In this document: in pieces, positions 54,956-64,000 of the stretch
Layout of the letters: each line of letters starts with the position of its first letter
Numbering within the stretch: position 1 is the first letter of the stretch
Source: Gammaproteobacteria bacterium
GTDB taxonomy: Bacteria; Pseudomonadota; Gammaproteobacteria; Nitrosococcales; Methylophagaceae
Reading direction: 5' to 3'
DNA: 64,000 bases
Assembly: GCA_029210875.1 (NCBI GenBank)
Contig: JARGFJ010000003.1
Span: 1 to 64,000 of the forward strand
Position numbers and translations under genes: made by a program
Notes under the pieces: generated by a model
Database searches by the model: none
Seen by the model: only the letters and a program-made list of their open reading frames with translations
Told to the model about the DNA's origin: nothing

Positions 54956-56982
54956 GCAACACAACTATTTGGCATAAAACTATCGATAGTGATGGCATTG
55001 TCTGGTTGGCACTTGATGTGCGTGGCAGTAAAACCAATACCTTAACATCTGATGTGCTTTTGGCTTTTTCTAAAGAGTTAGATGTGTTGGCCGAAACGCC
55101 ACCAACAGGACTGGTTATTCGCTCTGCCAAGAAAAACGGCTTTATTGCGGGTGCAGATATCAATACCTTTGCCGATCAACATTCAGTTGATGATACTTTT
55201 TATGCTATCACACAGGTACAAAATTTATTCACCCGTCTGGAAAATCTGGCTTGCCCCACCGTGGCACTGATCCACGGGTTTTGTTTAGGTGGTGGTCTTG
55301 AACTATCGCTTGCCTGTGATTATCGCTTGGCAGAAGATGATCCTAAAACACGCATTGGTTTACCTGAAGTCAAACTTGGCATTCATCCAGGTTATGGTGG
55401 CAGTGTAAGATTAATTGAATTAATCGGTGTCATACCTGCGATGAACACGATGTTGACCGGGCGCACATTGTCAGCACGTGCTGCACAAAAAATGGCTATT
55501 ATTGACCGCATTGCGCCGGCAAGACAACTTGAGATTATCGCTCGTGATTTAATCATCACATCGCCTGCAACAAAACAGGCTCCAACATTACAACAAGTGC
55601 TATCTTTTAAACCTTTACGACCACTAATTGCAGCACTCATCCGTAAACAAACTCGAAAACAAGCCAATCCAACATACTATCCAGCGCCTTTTGCCTTAAT
55701 TGAATGCTGGCAACATCAGCCGAGTAACCGTCAGGATTACTTTACATCTGAAGCTTTGTCAGTAGCCAATCTTATTCATACTGATACCGCTCAAAATCTG
55801 ATTCGCTTATTCTTTCTACAAGATCGTCTTAAAACCTTTGGAAAACAATCTGATTTTAAAGCGCAACATGTGCATGTTGTTGGTGCAGGCGTGATGGGCG
55901 GTGACATTGCTACCTGGTGCGCGTTACGTGGATTAAACGTGACATTGCAAGATTATTCTTATGATCGCATTGCCCCAGCTATAAAACGTGCCCACGTTCT
56001 TTTTAAACAACGTCTCAAAATTCCTCATCTGATACAAGCTGCCATGGATCGACTGGTTCCAGACATAACAGGTTCAGGTGTTGCAAAAGCAGATGTTGTG
56101 ATTGAAGCTATCTTCGAAAATTTAGACGCTAAGCATGATTTATTCAAAATAATTGAACCGCAATTACAAGAAAATGCCTTGCTCGCAACTAATACATCAA
56201 GCATTCCATTAGAACAATTGGCTGCATGTCTCACTCAGCCAAAACGCTTGGTAGGTTTACACTTTTTTAATCCGGTTGCCAAAATGCAATTAGTAGAAAT
56301 CGTGAGCAGTAAAACAACACTTAAAAAATGGCAAAAACAAGCGGCTGCATTTGCGCATCAAATTGGTCGTTTGCCGTTGCCCGTTAAAAGTTCACCCGGC
56401 TTTTTGGTTAATCGTATTTTAATGCCTTATTTACTCGAAGCCGTGCAAATGGAAAGTGAAGGCATTCCAATTCTGGTCATCGATAAAGCCGCCACTGATT
56501 TTGGTATGCCAATGGGGCCGATAGAGCTTGCCGATACGGTCGGTTTAGATATCTGTCACTCTGTTGCAACGATGCTGGCACCATCGCTCGGCATCGATAT
56601 TCCTGAAAGTTTGGCTCGATATATCTCACAAAATCATCTTGGTCGCAAAACTGGACAAGGATTTTATCGCTATGACAGTGATAACAAACGCATTACAACA
56701 TCATTATTGACTGATTATGCCGATACTGAAACGGTTCGCCAACGGCTGATCCTGAGACTGATTAATGAATGTGTTGCCTGCCTGGATGAAGGCATCGTTG
56801 AAGATAGTGACCTGCTGGATGCAGGTATGGTATTTGGTACTGGCTTCGCGCCATTTCGTGGCGGACCGATGCACTATTTGCACCAACATGGCAGTGATGT
56901 TCTACAAAAACAGTTGGAACAATTGACAACGACTATTGGTACACAATTTAAGCCACATCGTGGCTGGGAGCGTTTATCATGA
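54952..56982 (+). CDS. fadJ: Bifunctional enoyl-CoA hydratase/3-hydroxyacyl-CoA dehydrogenase (FadJ-like)
   Basis: ECH: FIAGADINTF, HGFCLGGGLELSLACDYRLA; HAD: VVGAGVMGGDIATWCALRG, LATNTSSIPLEQLA, VGLHFFNPVAKMQLVEIV. Confidence 0.92.
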   Translation: MSNTTIWHKTIDSDGIVWLALDVRGSKTNTLTSDVLLAFSKELDVLAETPPTGLVIRSAKKNGFIAGADINTFADQHSVDDTFYAITQVQNLFTRLENLACPTVALIHGFCLGGGLELSLACDYRLAEDDPKTRIGLPEVKLGIHPGYGGSVRLIELIGVIPAMNTMLTGRTLSARAAQKMAIIDRIAPARQLEIIARDLIITSPATKQAPTLQQVLSFKPLRPLIAALIRKQTRKQANPTYYPAPFALIECWQHQPSNRQDYFTSEALSVANLIHTDTAQNLIRLFFLQDRLKTFGKQSDFKAQHVHVVGAGVMGGDIATWCALRGLNVTLQDYSYDRIAPAIKRAHVLFKQRLKIPHLIQAAMDRLVPDITGSGVAKADVVIEAIFENLDAKHDLFKIIEPQLQENALLATNTSSIPLEQLAACLTQPKRLVGLHFFNPVAKMQLVEIVSSKTTLKKWQKQAAAFAHQIGRLPLPVKSSPGFLVNRILMPYLLEAVQMESEGIPILVIDKAATDFGMPMGPIELADTVGLDICHSVATMLAPSLGIDIPESLARYISQNHLGRKTGQGFYRYDSDNKRITTSLLTDYADTETVRQRLILRLINECVACLDEGIVEDSDLLDAGMVFGTGFAPFRGGPMHYLHQHGSDVLQKQLEQLTTTIGTQFKPHRGWERLS

Positions 56983-58787
56983 CAACTTATACAGACATTA
57001 TCCCGCTTGACGTCGCTCGACATCTTCCCGGCTTGTTTGCCGAACGTGTTAGACGTAGCCCGCAAGCGATTGCCTGCCGACAATTTAATGAACTATCACA
57101 ACAATGGCAACAACGAAGCTGGCAGGAAATGGAATACGCTGTTTCAAATTGGCGTGCAGCCTTTGCTCGTGAAGATTTGAAACCGGGTGATCGTGTTGCC
57201 ATCATGTTACGTAATTGCATGGAATGGGCTTTTTTTGACTTGGCAGCGCTCAGTCTTGGCTTAGTAAGCGTACCCTTATATCCAAATGACAGGGCCGATA
57301 GTGCAGCTTACATCTTGCATGATTCTGGTGCAAAACTAGTGTTTGCAGATAATTTATTTGAACAAGAACAATTAGCTCAGCATCAGGTGTTAACAGGGTT
57401 GCTTAGAATCGTTACTATTTGCAAAACACCGCCTTCTATTTTACTCGATAATTGGGTATCACTTGAGACCTGGTTAAGTGGTGCCGAGGATACGGTAGTA
57501 ACCTTACCTGAGATAGATCCACACTCACTCGCCTCTATTGTCTACACTTCGGGTACAACGGGGCATCCTAAAGGTGTGATGTTGAGCCATCATAATATGT
57601 TATGGAATGCATGGAGTGGCATGCAAAGTATAGCCATTTATCCTGATGATAATTTTCTCTCTTTTTTACCGCTGTCACACACACTGGAAAGAACCATCGG
57701 TTATTATCTGCCTATCATCGCTGGTGCGACCATTACCTACGCACGCTCGATTCCTCAACTAGCAGAAGATTTATTAGAACAACGTCCTAGCGTACTGATC
57801 AGTGTGCCGCGTATTTATGAACGTATCTATAACCGTGTTCAAGATCAGTTAAAACAAAAATCACCCTTTGCACGCAAACTGTTTCAAAAAGCAATTGATG
57901 TGGGTTGGCTCAATTTTGAATATCAACAACATCGAACTAAATGGCAAGCTACTTTGCTGTTACAGCCACTACTCAATCATCTCGTCGGCAAAAAAATCCA
58001 AAATAAAGTGGGCGGAAAATTACGCGTTGCTATCTGTGGTGGTGCGCCACTGGCTGAACAGGTGGCTAAAACCTTTATTGCACTTGGCCTACCGCTGTTA
58101 CAAGGCTATGGCCTAACCGAAACCAGCCCAGTCATCGGTGTGAACAAACTAGAGAAAAATTTACCGCGTAGCATTGGCTTGCCTTTGCAAGATGTATCAG
58201 TTCGATTCAGCTCAACGGGAGAATTACAGGTAAAAAGCCCTGGTGTCATGCTCGGTTATTGGAATAATCCGCAAGCCACTGCTAACACTATCGATCATGA
58301 TGGTTGGCTACATACAGGTGATTTAGGTATGCAAGATCCTGAAGGATTTATCCATATTACCGGTCGTTTAAAAGACATTATCGTATTGGCTAATGGTGAA
58401 AAAATACCACCCACCGACATGGAAATGGTAATAGCAAGCGATCCATTGATAGAACATGTATTGGTTATTGGTGAAGGTCGTCCGTTCTTAAGTGCACTCA
58501 TTGTTTTGACCGATGAGGCCTGGTCAATATTGTCTAAACAAGCAAGGCTACCTACCAATGATCCAGAAATACTCAAAGTACATCCATATATAGAGCAACT
58601 GCTACTGGCCAGAATTCAAACACAATTACACAACTTTCCAAGTTACGCACATATAATACGGCTTATTATTTCGTTGCATCCATGGACTGTTGAAAACGGT
58701 TTATCAACACCGACGCTAAAAGCGAAAAGACAACACATTCTGGCTCATTACACCGATGAAATCGACACACTTTATGAAGGACACTAA
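56979..58787 (+). CDS. Long-chain acyl-CoA synthetase (AMP-forming)
   Basis: IVYTSGTTGHPKGVMLSHHNML, LLQGYGLTETSPV, GWLHTGDLG. Confidence 0.93.
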   Translation: MTTYTDIIPLDVARHLPGLFAERVRRSPQAIACRQFNELSQQWQQRSWQEMEYAVSNWRAAFAREDLKPGDRVAIMLRNCMEWAFFDLAALSLGLVSVPLYPNDRADSAAYILHDSGAKLVFADNLFEQEQLAQHQVLTGLLRIVTICKTPPSILLDNWVSLETWLSGAEDTVVTLPEIDPHSLASIVYTSGTTGHPKGVMLSHHNMLWNAWSGMQSIAIYPDDNFLSFLPLSHTLERTIGYYLPIIAGATITYARSIPQLAEDLLEQRPSVLISVPRIYERIYNRVQDQLKQKSPFARKLFQKAIDVGWLNFEYQQHRTKWQATLLLQPLLNHLVGKKIQNKVGGKLRVAICGGAPLAEQVAKTFIALGLPLLQGYGLTETSPVIGVNKLEKNLPRSIGLPLQDVSVRFSSTGELQVKSPGVMLGYWNNPQATANTIDHDGWLHTGDLGMQDPEGFIHITGRLKDIIVLANGEKIPPTDMEMVIASDPLIEHVLVIGEGRPFLSALIVLTDEAWSILSKQARLPTNDPEILKVHPYIEQLLLARIQTQLHNFPSYAHIIRLIISLHPWTVENGLSTPTLKAKRQHILAHYTDEIDTLYEGH

Positions 58788-58789
58788 CT

Positions 58790-59179
58790 ATGTCACAACA
58801 GCTACCATCAGAACACGCTATTTTAAGAATTGTGGCTCGCCCAACCGATGTTAATGCTGATGGAGATATTTTTGGCGGCTGGTTAATGTCACAAGGCGAT
58901 ATTGCTGGCAGCATTGTCGCAACCCGATATGTCAAAGGCCATGTTGTTACCGTTGCCGCGACTAACTTTCGTTTCATTAAGCCAGTATTAGTCAGCGATA
59001 TCGTTAGCTTATATGGCAAAGTGAAACATGTTGGAACAACATCGATCACGATAAGCCTTGACGTCTATATCGAACGCAAAGCACATGACTACGACTTTAT
59101 CGACAAAGTTGCCGAAGCCGAATTTGTTTATGTCCATATTGACAAGCAAGGAAAGCCTATTCCAATTCAAGCAATCTAA
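58790..59179 (+). CDS. Acyl-CoA thioesterase (YciA-like hotdog fold)
   Basis: ILRIVARPTDVNADGDIFGGWLMSQGDIAGSIVA; ~129 aa. Confidence 0.92.
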   Translation: MSQQLPSEHAILRIVARPTDVNADGDIFGGWLMSQGDIAGSIVATRYVKGHVVTVAATNFRFIKPVLVSDIVSLYGKVKHVGTTSITISLDVYIERKAHDYDFIDKVAEAEFVYVHIDKQGKPIPIQAI

Positions 59180-59225
59180 TAAACATGTCAGAAACGGGTA
59201 AGGCCACAGTAGACACTTTTTATAA

Positions 59226-59260
59226 TAAAAAAACTCCAGTGATAGTACTATCACTGGAGT
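59226..59260 (-). terminator. Rho-independent terminator for pnp (- strand)
   Basis: 28-bp perfect palindrome ACTCCAGTGATAGTACTATCACTGGAGT (59233-59260) followed on - strand by TTTTTTT. Confidence 0.88.
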
Positions 59261-59342
59261 ATGATCTATTAACCAATTCAATCAAAACTAATCAGCATTG
59301 CCGACTACCCTAGATTTTAGGTTTACATTATTTTGCTAGTGA

Positions 59343-61439
59343 TTATTCAGCACTTGCTTCTTCTGTAACCGCTTTCATACTTAAACGAATGCGGCCCTGG
59401 CGATCAACCTCAAGTACTTTAACTTGAATTGTGTCACCTTCAGACAATTTATCGCTGACATTTTCAACACGTTCTTCAGAGATTTGAGAGATGTGTACTA
59501 GACCATCTTTACCTGGAAGAATCGTAACAAATGCACCGAAGTCCATCAATTTAGCCACACGACCTTCGTAGATTCTACCTACTTCAACTTCAGCTGTGAT
59601 TTGCTCAATACGATGCAAGGCATCTTGGCCCGCATTGTAATCAGATGAGAAGATCATGACTGTGCCATCGTCTTGAATATCGATAGTTGCGCCTGTTTCT
59701 TCAGTAAGTGCACGAATTGTTGCACCACCTTTACCGATAACGTCACGGATCTTATCTGCATTGATCTTGATGGTCATAATGCGTGGGGCAAATTCAGACA
59801 TTTCTTCACGGTGTGATGAAATGCTTGCATTCATTGTTTCAAGAATCGTTAAACGACCATCACGTGCTTGAGCTAATGCCGTACGCATGATTTCTTCGTT
59901 GATACCTTGGATTTTGATATCCATTTGAAGTGCAGTAACACCTTTTTCTGTACCTGCAACTTTAAAGTCCATATCGCCAAGATGATCTTCATCACCTAAG
60001 ATATCAGTTAATACCGCATAGCCATTTTCTTCTTTGATTAAGCCCATTGCGATACCAGCAACAGGGGCTTTAATCGGTACACCCGCATCCATCAACGCCA
60101 AACTTGTACCACAGACAGATGCCATAGAGCTTGAACCATTTGATTCTGTGATTTCAGACACAACACGCACCACGTATGGGAATTCTTCAGCAGAAGGCAT
60201 AACAGCCTGAATACCACGTTTTGCTAATTTACCATGGCCGATTTCACGACGTTTTGGCGTACCAACAAAACCCGTTTCACCAACACAGAATGGAGGGAAA
60301 TTGTAATGCAGCATAAAGCGATCACGGTATTCACCTTCAACTGCATCGATCATTTGTGCATCTCGTTCTGCACCTAATGTTGCTACGACAACTGCTTGTG
60401 TTTCTCCACGAGTGAACAAAGCCGAACCATGAACACGAGGTAGTACAGTTGTTTCAACCGTAACTGGGCGGACTGTTTTTGTATCACGACCATCAATACG
60501 AGGTTGACCAGCAATAATACGACCACGTACTAATTCTTTTTCTAATTTATAGAATGCGCCTTTTACATCTTCAGCAGATAATTCTGATCCTTCACTCACT
60601 AATGCCGCTACAGCCCCATCACGAATAGCAGCTAGTGCATCTTGGCGAGCTAATTTATCAGTGATTGTGTAGGCGTTTTCGATTGCAGATAATGCCTGTG
60701 CTTTAACAGCTTCATAGATTGATGGATCATTTACTTCAGCAGTCCAATCCCATGCTTCTTTACCTGCTTCTGCTTTTAAGTCATTGATTAATTTAATTGC
60801 AGTTTGTAATTGCTCATGACCAAACATGACTGAACCAAGCATGACTTCTTCTGGCAATTCAGATGCTTCTGATTCAACCATCAATACAGCACTTTCAGTA
60901 CCGGCAACGACTAAATCCAATTGACTAAATTCTAATTGGGCTTTGCTTGGATTTAAAACGTAATTACCATCAATATAACCAACTCGCGCACCAGCAATTG
61001 GACCATTGAATGGGATACCTGAAATAGCTAATGCAGCAGAAGCACCAATCATTGCAGGGATATCTGGATCAATTGCAGGATCTAACGCCACCACAGTTGC
61101 GATAACTTGTACTTCGTTTAAGAAGCCTTTTGGAAATAAAGGACGTAATGGACGGTCGATTAAACGTGATGTTAATGTTTCTTTTTCACTAGGACGGCCT
61201 TCACGTTTGAAAAAACCACCTGGAATTTTACCAGCAGCGTATGTACGCTCTTGGTAGTTTACTGTTAAAGGAAAAAAGTCTTGACCTGGTTGAACATTTT
61301 TCTTACCAACAACTGTCACCATTACAGAGGTTTCACCTAGGCTTGCTATGACGGCACCACCTGCTTGACGAGCAATTTTACCCGTTTCAAGACTTAAAAT
61401 ATGGTCGCCATATTGAACTGTCTTTTTTACTAAATTCAC
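59343..61439 (-). CDS. pnp: Polyribonucleotide nucleotidyltransferase
   Basis: [27 protein letters not shown] domain [22 protein letters not shown]1 domain at C-terminus. Confidence 0.98.
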   Translation of the reverse strand: MNLVKKTVQYGDHILSLETGKIARQAGGAVIASLGETSVMVTVVGKKNVQPGQDFFPLTVNYQERTYAAGKIPGGFFKREGRPSEKETLTSRLIDRPLRPLFPKGFLNEVQVIATVVALDPAIDPDIPAMIGASAALAISGIPFNGPIAGARVGYIDGNYVLNPSKAQLEFSQLDLVVAGTESAVLMVESEASELPEEVMLGSVMFGHEQLQTAIKLINDLKAEAGKEAWDWTAEVNDPSIYEAVKAQALSAIENAYTITDKLARQDALAAIRDGAVAALVSEGSELSAEDVKGAFYKLEKELVRGRIIAGQPRIDGRDTKTVRPVTVETTVLPRVHGSALFTRGETQAVVVATLGAERDAQMIDAVEGEYRDRFMLHYNFPPFCVGETGFVGTPKRREIGHGKLAKRGIQAVMPSAEEFPYVVRVVSEITESNGSSSMASVCGTSLALMDAGVPIKAPVAGIAMGLIKEENGYAVLTDILGDEDHLGDMDFKVAGTEKGVTALQMDIKIQGINEEIMRTALAQARDGRLTILETMNASISSHREEMSEFAPRIMTIKINADKIRDVIGKGGATIRALTEETGATIDIQDDGTVMIFSSDYNAGQDALHRIEQITAEVEVGRIYEGRVAKLMDFGAFVTILPGKDGLVHISQISEERVENVSDKLSEGDTIQVKVLEVDRQGRIRLSMKAVTEEASAE

Positions 61440-61512
61440 TATTTCTTTTCCTTTATCTGGACTGACAAGCTAACGGCTTATTCCGTAGCTAAATTATTAA
61501 TTTCAAAACAAA

Positions 61513-61546
61513 TATGCCCCTGAAACCAGAAGGATTCAGGGGCATA
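61513..61546 (-). promoter_or_regulatory. rpsO-pnp intercistronic hairpin (terminator or RNase III-type processing site)
   Basis: TATGCCCCTGAA - 10 nt loop - TTCAGGGGCATA, perfect 12-bp stem between rpsO and pnp. Confidence 0.65.
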
Positions 61547-61621
61547 ATTTATGGTATCAACCTGTTGTCAATGAATGACGTTGACATGGTTTGATACATC
61601 GACTGTTATCACTAACAACGA

Positions 61622-61891
61622 TTAACGACGCAAGCCTAAGCTAGCAATCAATTCGCGGTAACGTACAACATCTTTCTTTTTCAAATAATCCAACATTTTA
61701 CGACGACCACTCACCATTTTTAAAAGACCTTGGCGTGAGTGATGATCATGAATATTTGTTTTAAAGTGTTCTGAAAGATTTAAAATACGTGCCGTTAACA
61801 AAGCAACTTGTACTTCAGCAGAACCAGTGTCACCTTCTGATCGCTGGTATTTGCTGATAATTTCTTGTGTTTGTTCTACTGTCAATGACAT
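61622..61891 (-). CDS. rpsO: 30S ribosomal protein S15
   Basis: [44 protein letters not shown]. Confidence 0.98.
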   Translation of the reverse strand: MSLTVEQTQEIISKYQRSEGDTGSAEVQVALLTARILNLSEHFKTNIHDHHSRQGLLKMVSGRRKMLDYLKKKDVVRYRELIASLGLRR

Positions 61892-62024
61892 TTTTAATGC
61901 TCCAACTTTATGCGTAGCGTTTTGCTACTAGTTAAATTCTGGTCTATCTCAGCTCAAACATCACCGAATATAGCCAACGAAAAGGACGAGATTGTAACCA
62001 ATTTTTCTTGTATAAACAAGGCTT

Positions 62025-62951
62025 TTACGCTTGTTCTGATAAAACAAAAACGCGTTTTGGCGCGACACTGCCATCTGGTGACATTTCACCTAATCCAATG
62101 AAAGTTTGATTCAGATCAAACAGCCGAACGTTCGCGCTGTCAAATGTGCTAGTTGTTGAAATTTTCTGACCTTGCCGTAACGCTGTGACTTGAGATTCAG
62201 AAGCGATAATTGGTGGCCACTCAGGTAACGCATCTTCTGTAGGCAATAGAAGAGCATCTAACGATAAAAGTCCTTGCTGAGCATGACGTTCTAATTGTTC
62301 TAAAGTAAGTGCCCGTGTTATGTCATAACCCGCGGCTTTGATACGACGCAACATCGATACATGACCACCACAGCCTAGCGCAAAACTAATATCTTCAACC
62401 AGGGTACGAATATAGGTACCTTTGCTGCATGAGACCTCTAAGCTAAATGTACTCTCCGTCACTCCTAACAAACGAATATCATAGATGGTAATGCGGCGTG
62501 CCTTACGTTCTATTTCTATACCCTGACGTGCTAATTTATATAAAGGTTGCCCCTGATGTTTTAATGCAGAGAACATCGGAGGCACCTGGTCTTGCTCACC
62601 AATAAATTGGGGAATTAAACCCAGTAATGTTTGTTCAGTAAATTTAGGAATGGGTTTTGTGTCGATGATGTTGCCATCAGAATCACTGCTATCTGTTACC
62701 GTGCCAAGTTGACAGGTAACCTGATAATTTTTATCTGCATCCAATAGATAACTGGATACTTTAGTCGCTTCGCCTAAACAGATTGGAAGAACACCTGTAG
62801 CAAGAGGGTCTAAACTGCCAGTATGTCCGGCTTTTTTAGCATCAAACAAGCGTTTAACGTGCTGTAAAACATGATTTGAGCTTCGACCAGTTGGTTTATC
62901 AATAACGATAATACCCGTGATATCACGGCCTTTTTTATTGCGTCGCCCCAT
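62025..62951 (-). CDS. truB: tRNA pseudouridine(55) synthase
   Basis: GIIVIDKPTGRSSNHVLQHVKRLFDAKKAGHTGSLDPLATGVLPICLGEATK. Confidence 0.97.
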   Translation of the reverse strand: MGRRNKKGRDITGIIVIDKPTGRSSNHVLQHVKRLFDAKKAGHTGSLDPLATGVLPICLGEATKVSSYLLDADKNYQVTCQLGTVTDSSDSDGNIIDTKPIPKFTEQTLLGLIPQFIGEQDQVPPMFSALKHQGQPLYKLARQGIEIERKARRITIYDIRLLGVTESTFSLEVSCSKGTYIRTLVEDISFALGCGGHVSMLRRIKAAGYDITRALTLEQLERHAQQGLLSLDALLLPTEDALPEWPPIIASESQVTALRQGQKISTTSTFDSANVRLFDLNQTFIGLGEMSPDGSVAPKRVFVLSEQA

Positions 62952-62954
62952 CTT

Positions 62955-63335
62955 TTAAACTAAGTCGTCATCACTTAATTTAGCGTTTGCCTTTGCGATC
63001 AATTCATCCATATGGAAGCCATGTTCGAGTGATTTGTCATAAATAAAACGTAATTCGGGAATATTACGAAGCTCTACACGACCAGCTAGTCCTCGACGTA
63101 AAAAACCTGCTGCACGCGACAAACCTTGCAAACATTGTTTAATTTCTTGTTCTGAATTATCCGTTTTTAATCGTGTAACAAATACCTTGGCATATTTCAG
63201 GTCTGATGTAACATCAACATGAGATACCGTTACCATGCCCACGCGTGGGTCAGAAACCTCATGTTGAATCATCTGCGCGAGTTCGCGCATCAGCATTTCA
63301 CCGATTCGAGTGGTACGACTAAATTCTCTTGCCAT
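62955..63335 (-). CDS. rbfA: Ribosome-binding factor A
   Basis: RIGEMLMRELAQMIQHEVSDPRVGMVTVSHVDVTSDLKYAKVFV. Confidence 0.97.
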   Translation of the reverse strand: MAREFSRTTRIGEMLMRELAQMIQHEVSDPRVGMVTVSHVDVTSDLKYAKVFVTRLKTDNSEQEIKQCLQGLSRAAGFLRRGLAGRVELRNIPELRFIYDKSLEHGFHMDELIAKANAKLSDDDLV

Positions 63336-64000
63336 TATAGTTTTGCTTTTACCAACACACGGTCGAAGACTTCAATTTGATCACCTGCTTGTACGTCAGT
63401 GTAATTTTTGACACCGATACCACATTCCACGCCAGATTGGACTTCGTTGACATCATCTTTAAATCGACGTAATGATTCTAATTCACCTTCATAGATGACC
63501 ACGTTATTACGTAATACACGAATAGGGCTTGAACGTTTAACCGTACCTTCGATAACCAAACAACCGGCAATATCACCGAACTTAGGTGATCTAAACACAT
63601 CATCAACACGAGCAAGACCAATAATTTCATCACGATAAACCGGCTCTAACATACCTGTCATCGCTTGGGTTACCACATCAATCAAATCATAGATGATGCT
63701 GAAGTACTGTACATCTAAGCCTTTTTCAGCAATGACTTTACGTGCTGCATTATCTGCACGCACATTAAAACCAATCAGAATGGCATCAGATGCACCTGCT
63801 AACTGGGCGTCAGTTTCGTTAATTCCACCAACACCAGAAGCGACTATACGTACTTTAACTAAATCAGTTGACAGTTTAAGTAAGCCCTGACTAACCGCTT
63901 CAGCCGAACCATGAACGTCAGCTTTAACAACGACATTAAGTGTTTTAACATCGCCAGATTCCATTTTATTGAACATTTCGTCCAACTTGGCAGCCTGTTG
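63335..64000 (-). CDS. infB: Translation initiation factor IF-2, C-terminal part (5' end outside window)
   Basis: [69 protein letters not shown]; frame stays open to base 64000. Confidence 0.97.
   Translation of the reverse strand, partial: QQAAKLDEMFNKMESGDVKTLNVVVKADVHGSAEAVSQGLLKLSTDLVKVRIVASGVGGINETDAQLAGASDAILIGFNVRADNAARKVIAEKGLDVQYFSIIYDLIDVVTQAMTGMLEPVYRDEIIGLARVDDVFRSPKFGDIAGCLVIEGTVKRSSPIRVLRNNVVIYEGELESLRRFKDDVNEVQSGVECGIGVKNYTDVQAGDQIEVFDRVLVKAKL

Noticed and set aside
58666-59049. 127-aa ORF antisense to the thioesterase gene
   Set aside because: Antisense to a conserved hotdog-fold gene with no recognisable domain.

Overview
64-kb chromosomal window from a moderately AT-rich gammaproteobacterium. 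Gene content suggests a Methylophaga/Cycloclasticus-like lineage, but that placement is an impression, not a search result. Most of the window is core housekeeping: epmA/efp/epmB, gltA, lipA-lipB-ybeD-dat-dacA-rlpA-mltB-rodA-mrdA-mreDCB, gatCA, rpmB-rpmG, mutM, csp, rluD, an EF-G paralogue, a complete 14-gene nuo operon (nuoA-N) with a DUF2818 gene, a fatty-acid beta-oxidation operon, and pnp/rpsO/truB/rbfA/infB (infB cut by the window end). No rRNA, tRNA, CRISPR array, prophage or defence island was recognised. The observations most worth checking are: (1) mreC appears to start at a rare ATT codon; (2) a GGDEF protein seems truncated by the end of an IS21-like element at the left edge; (3) an intergenic element next to gltA has tandem hairpins with GGA in the loops, one nearly matching the CsrA/RsmA consensus; (4) a permuted NlpC/P60 (YiiX/LRAT-like) gene heads the beta-oxidation operon; (5) fccB and a fccA-like cytochrome are unlinked; (6) a gld-type ABC/DUF4340 operon and an orphan TRAP DctQM pair lack their expected partners. 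No clearly new multi-gene system stands out; the strongest novelty candidates are regulatory or translational (items 1 and 3).
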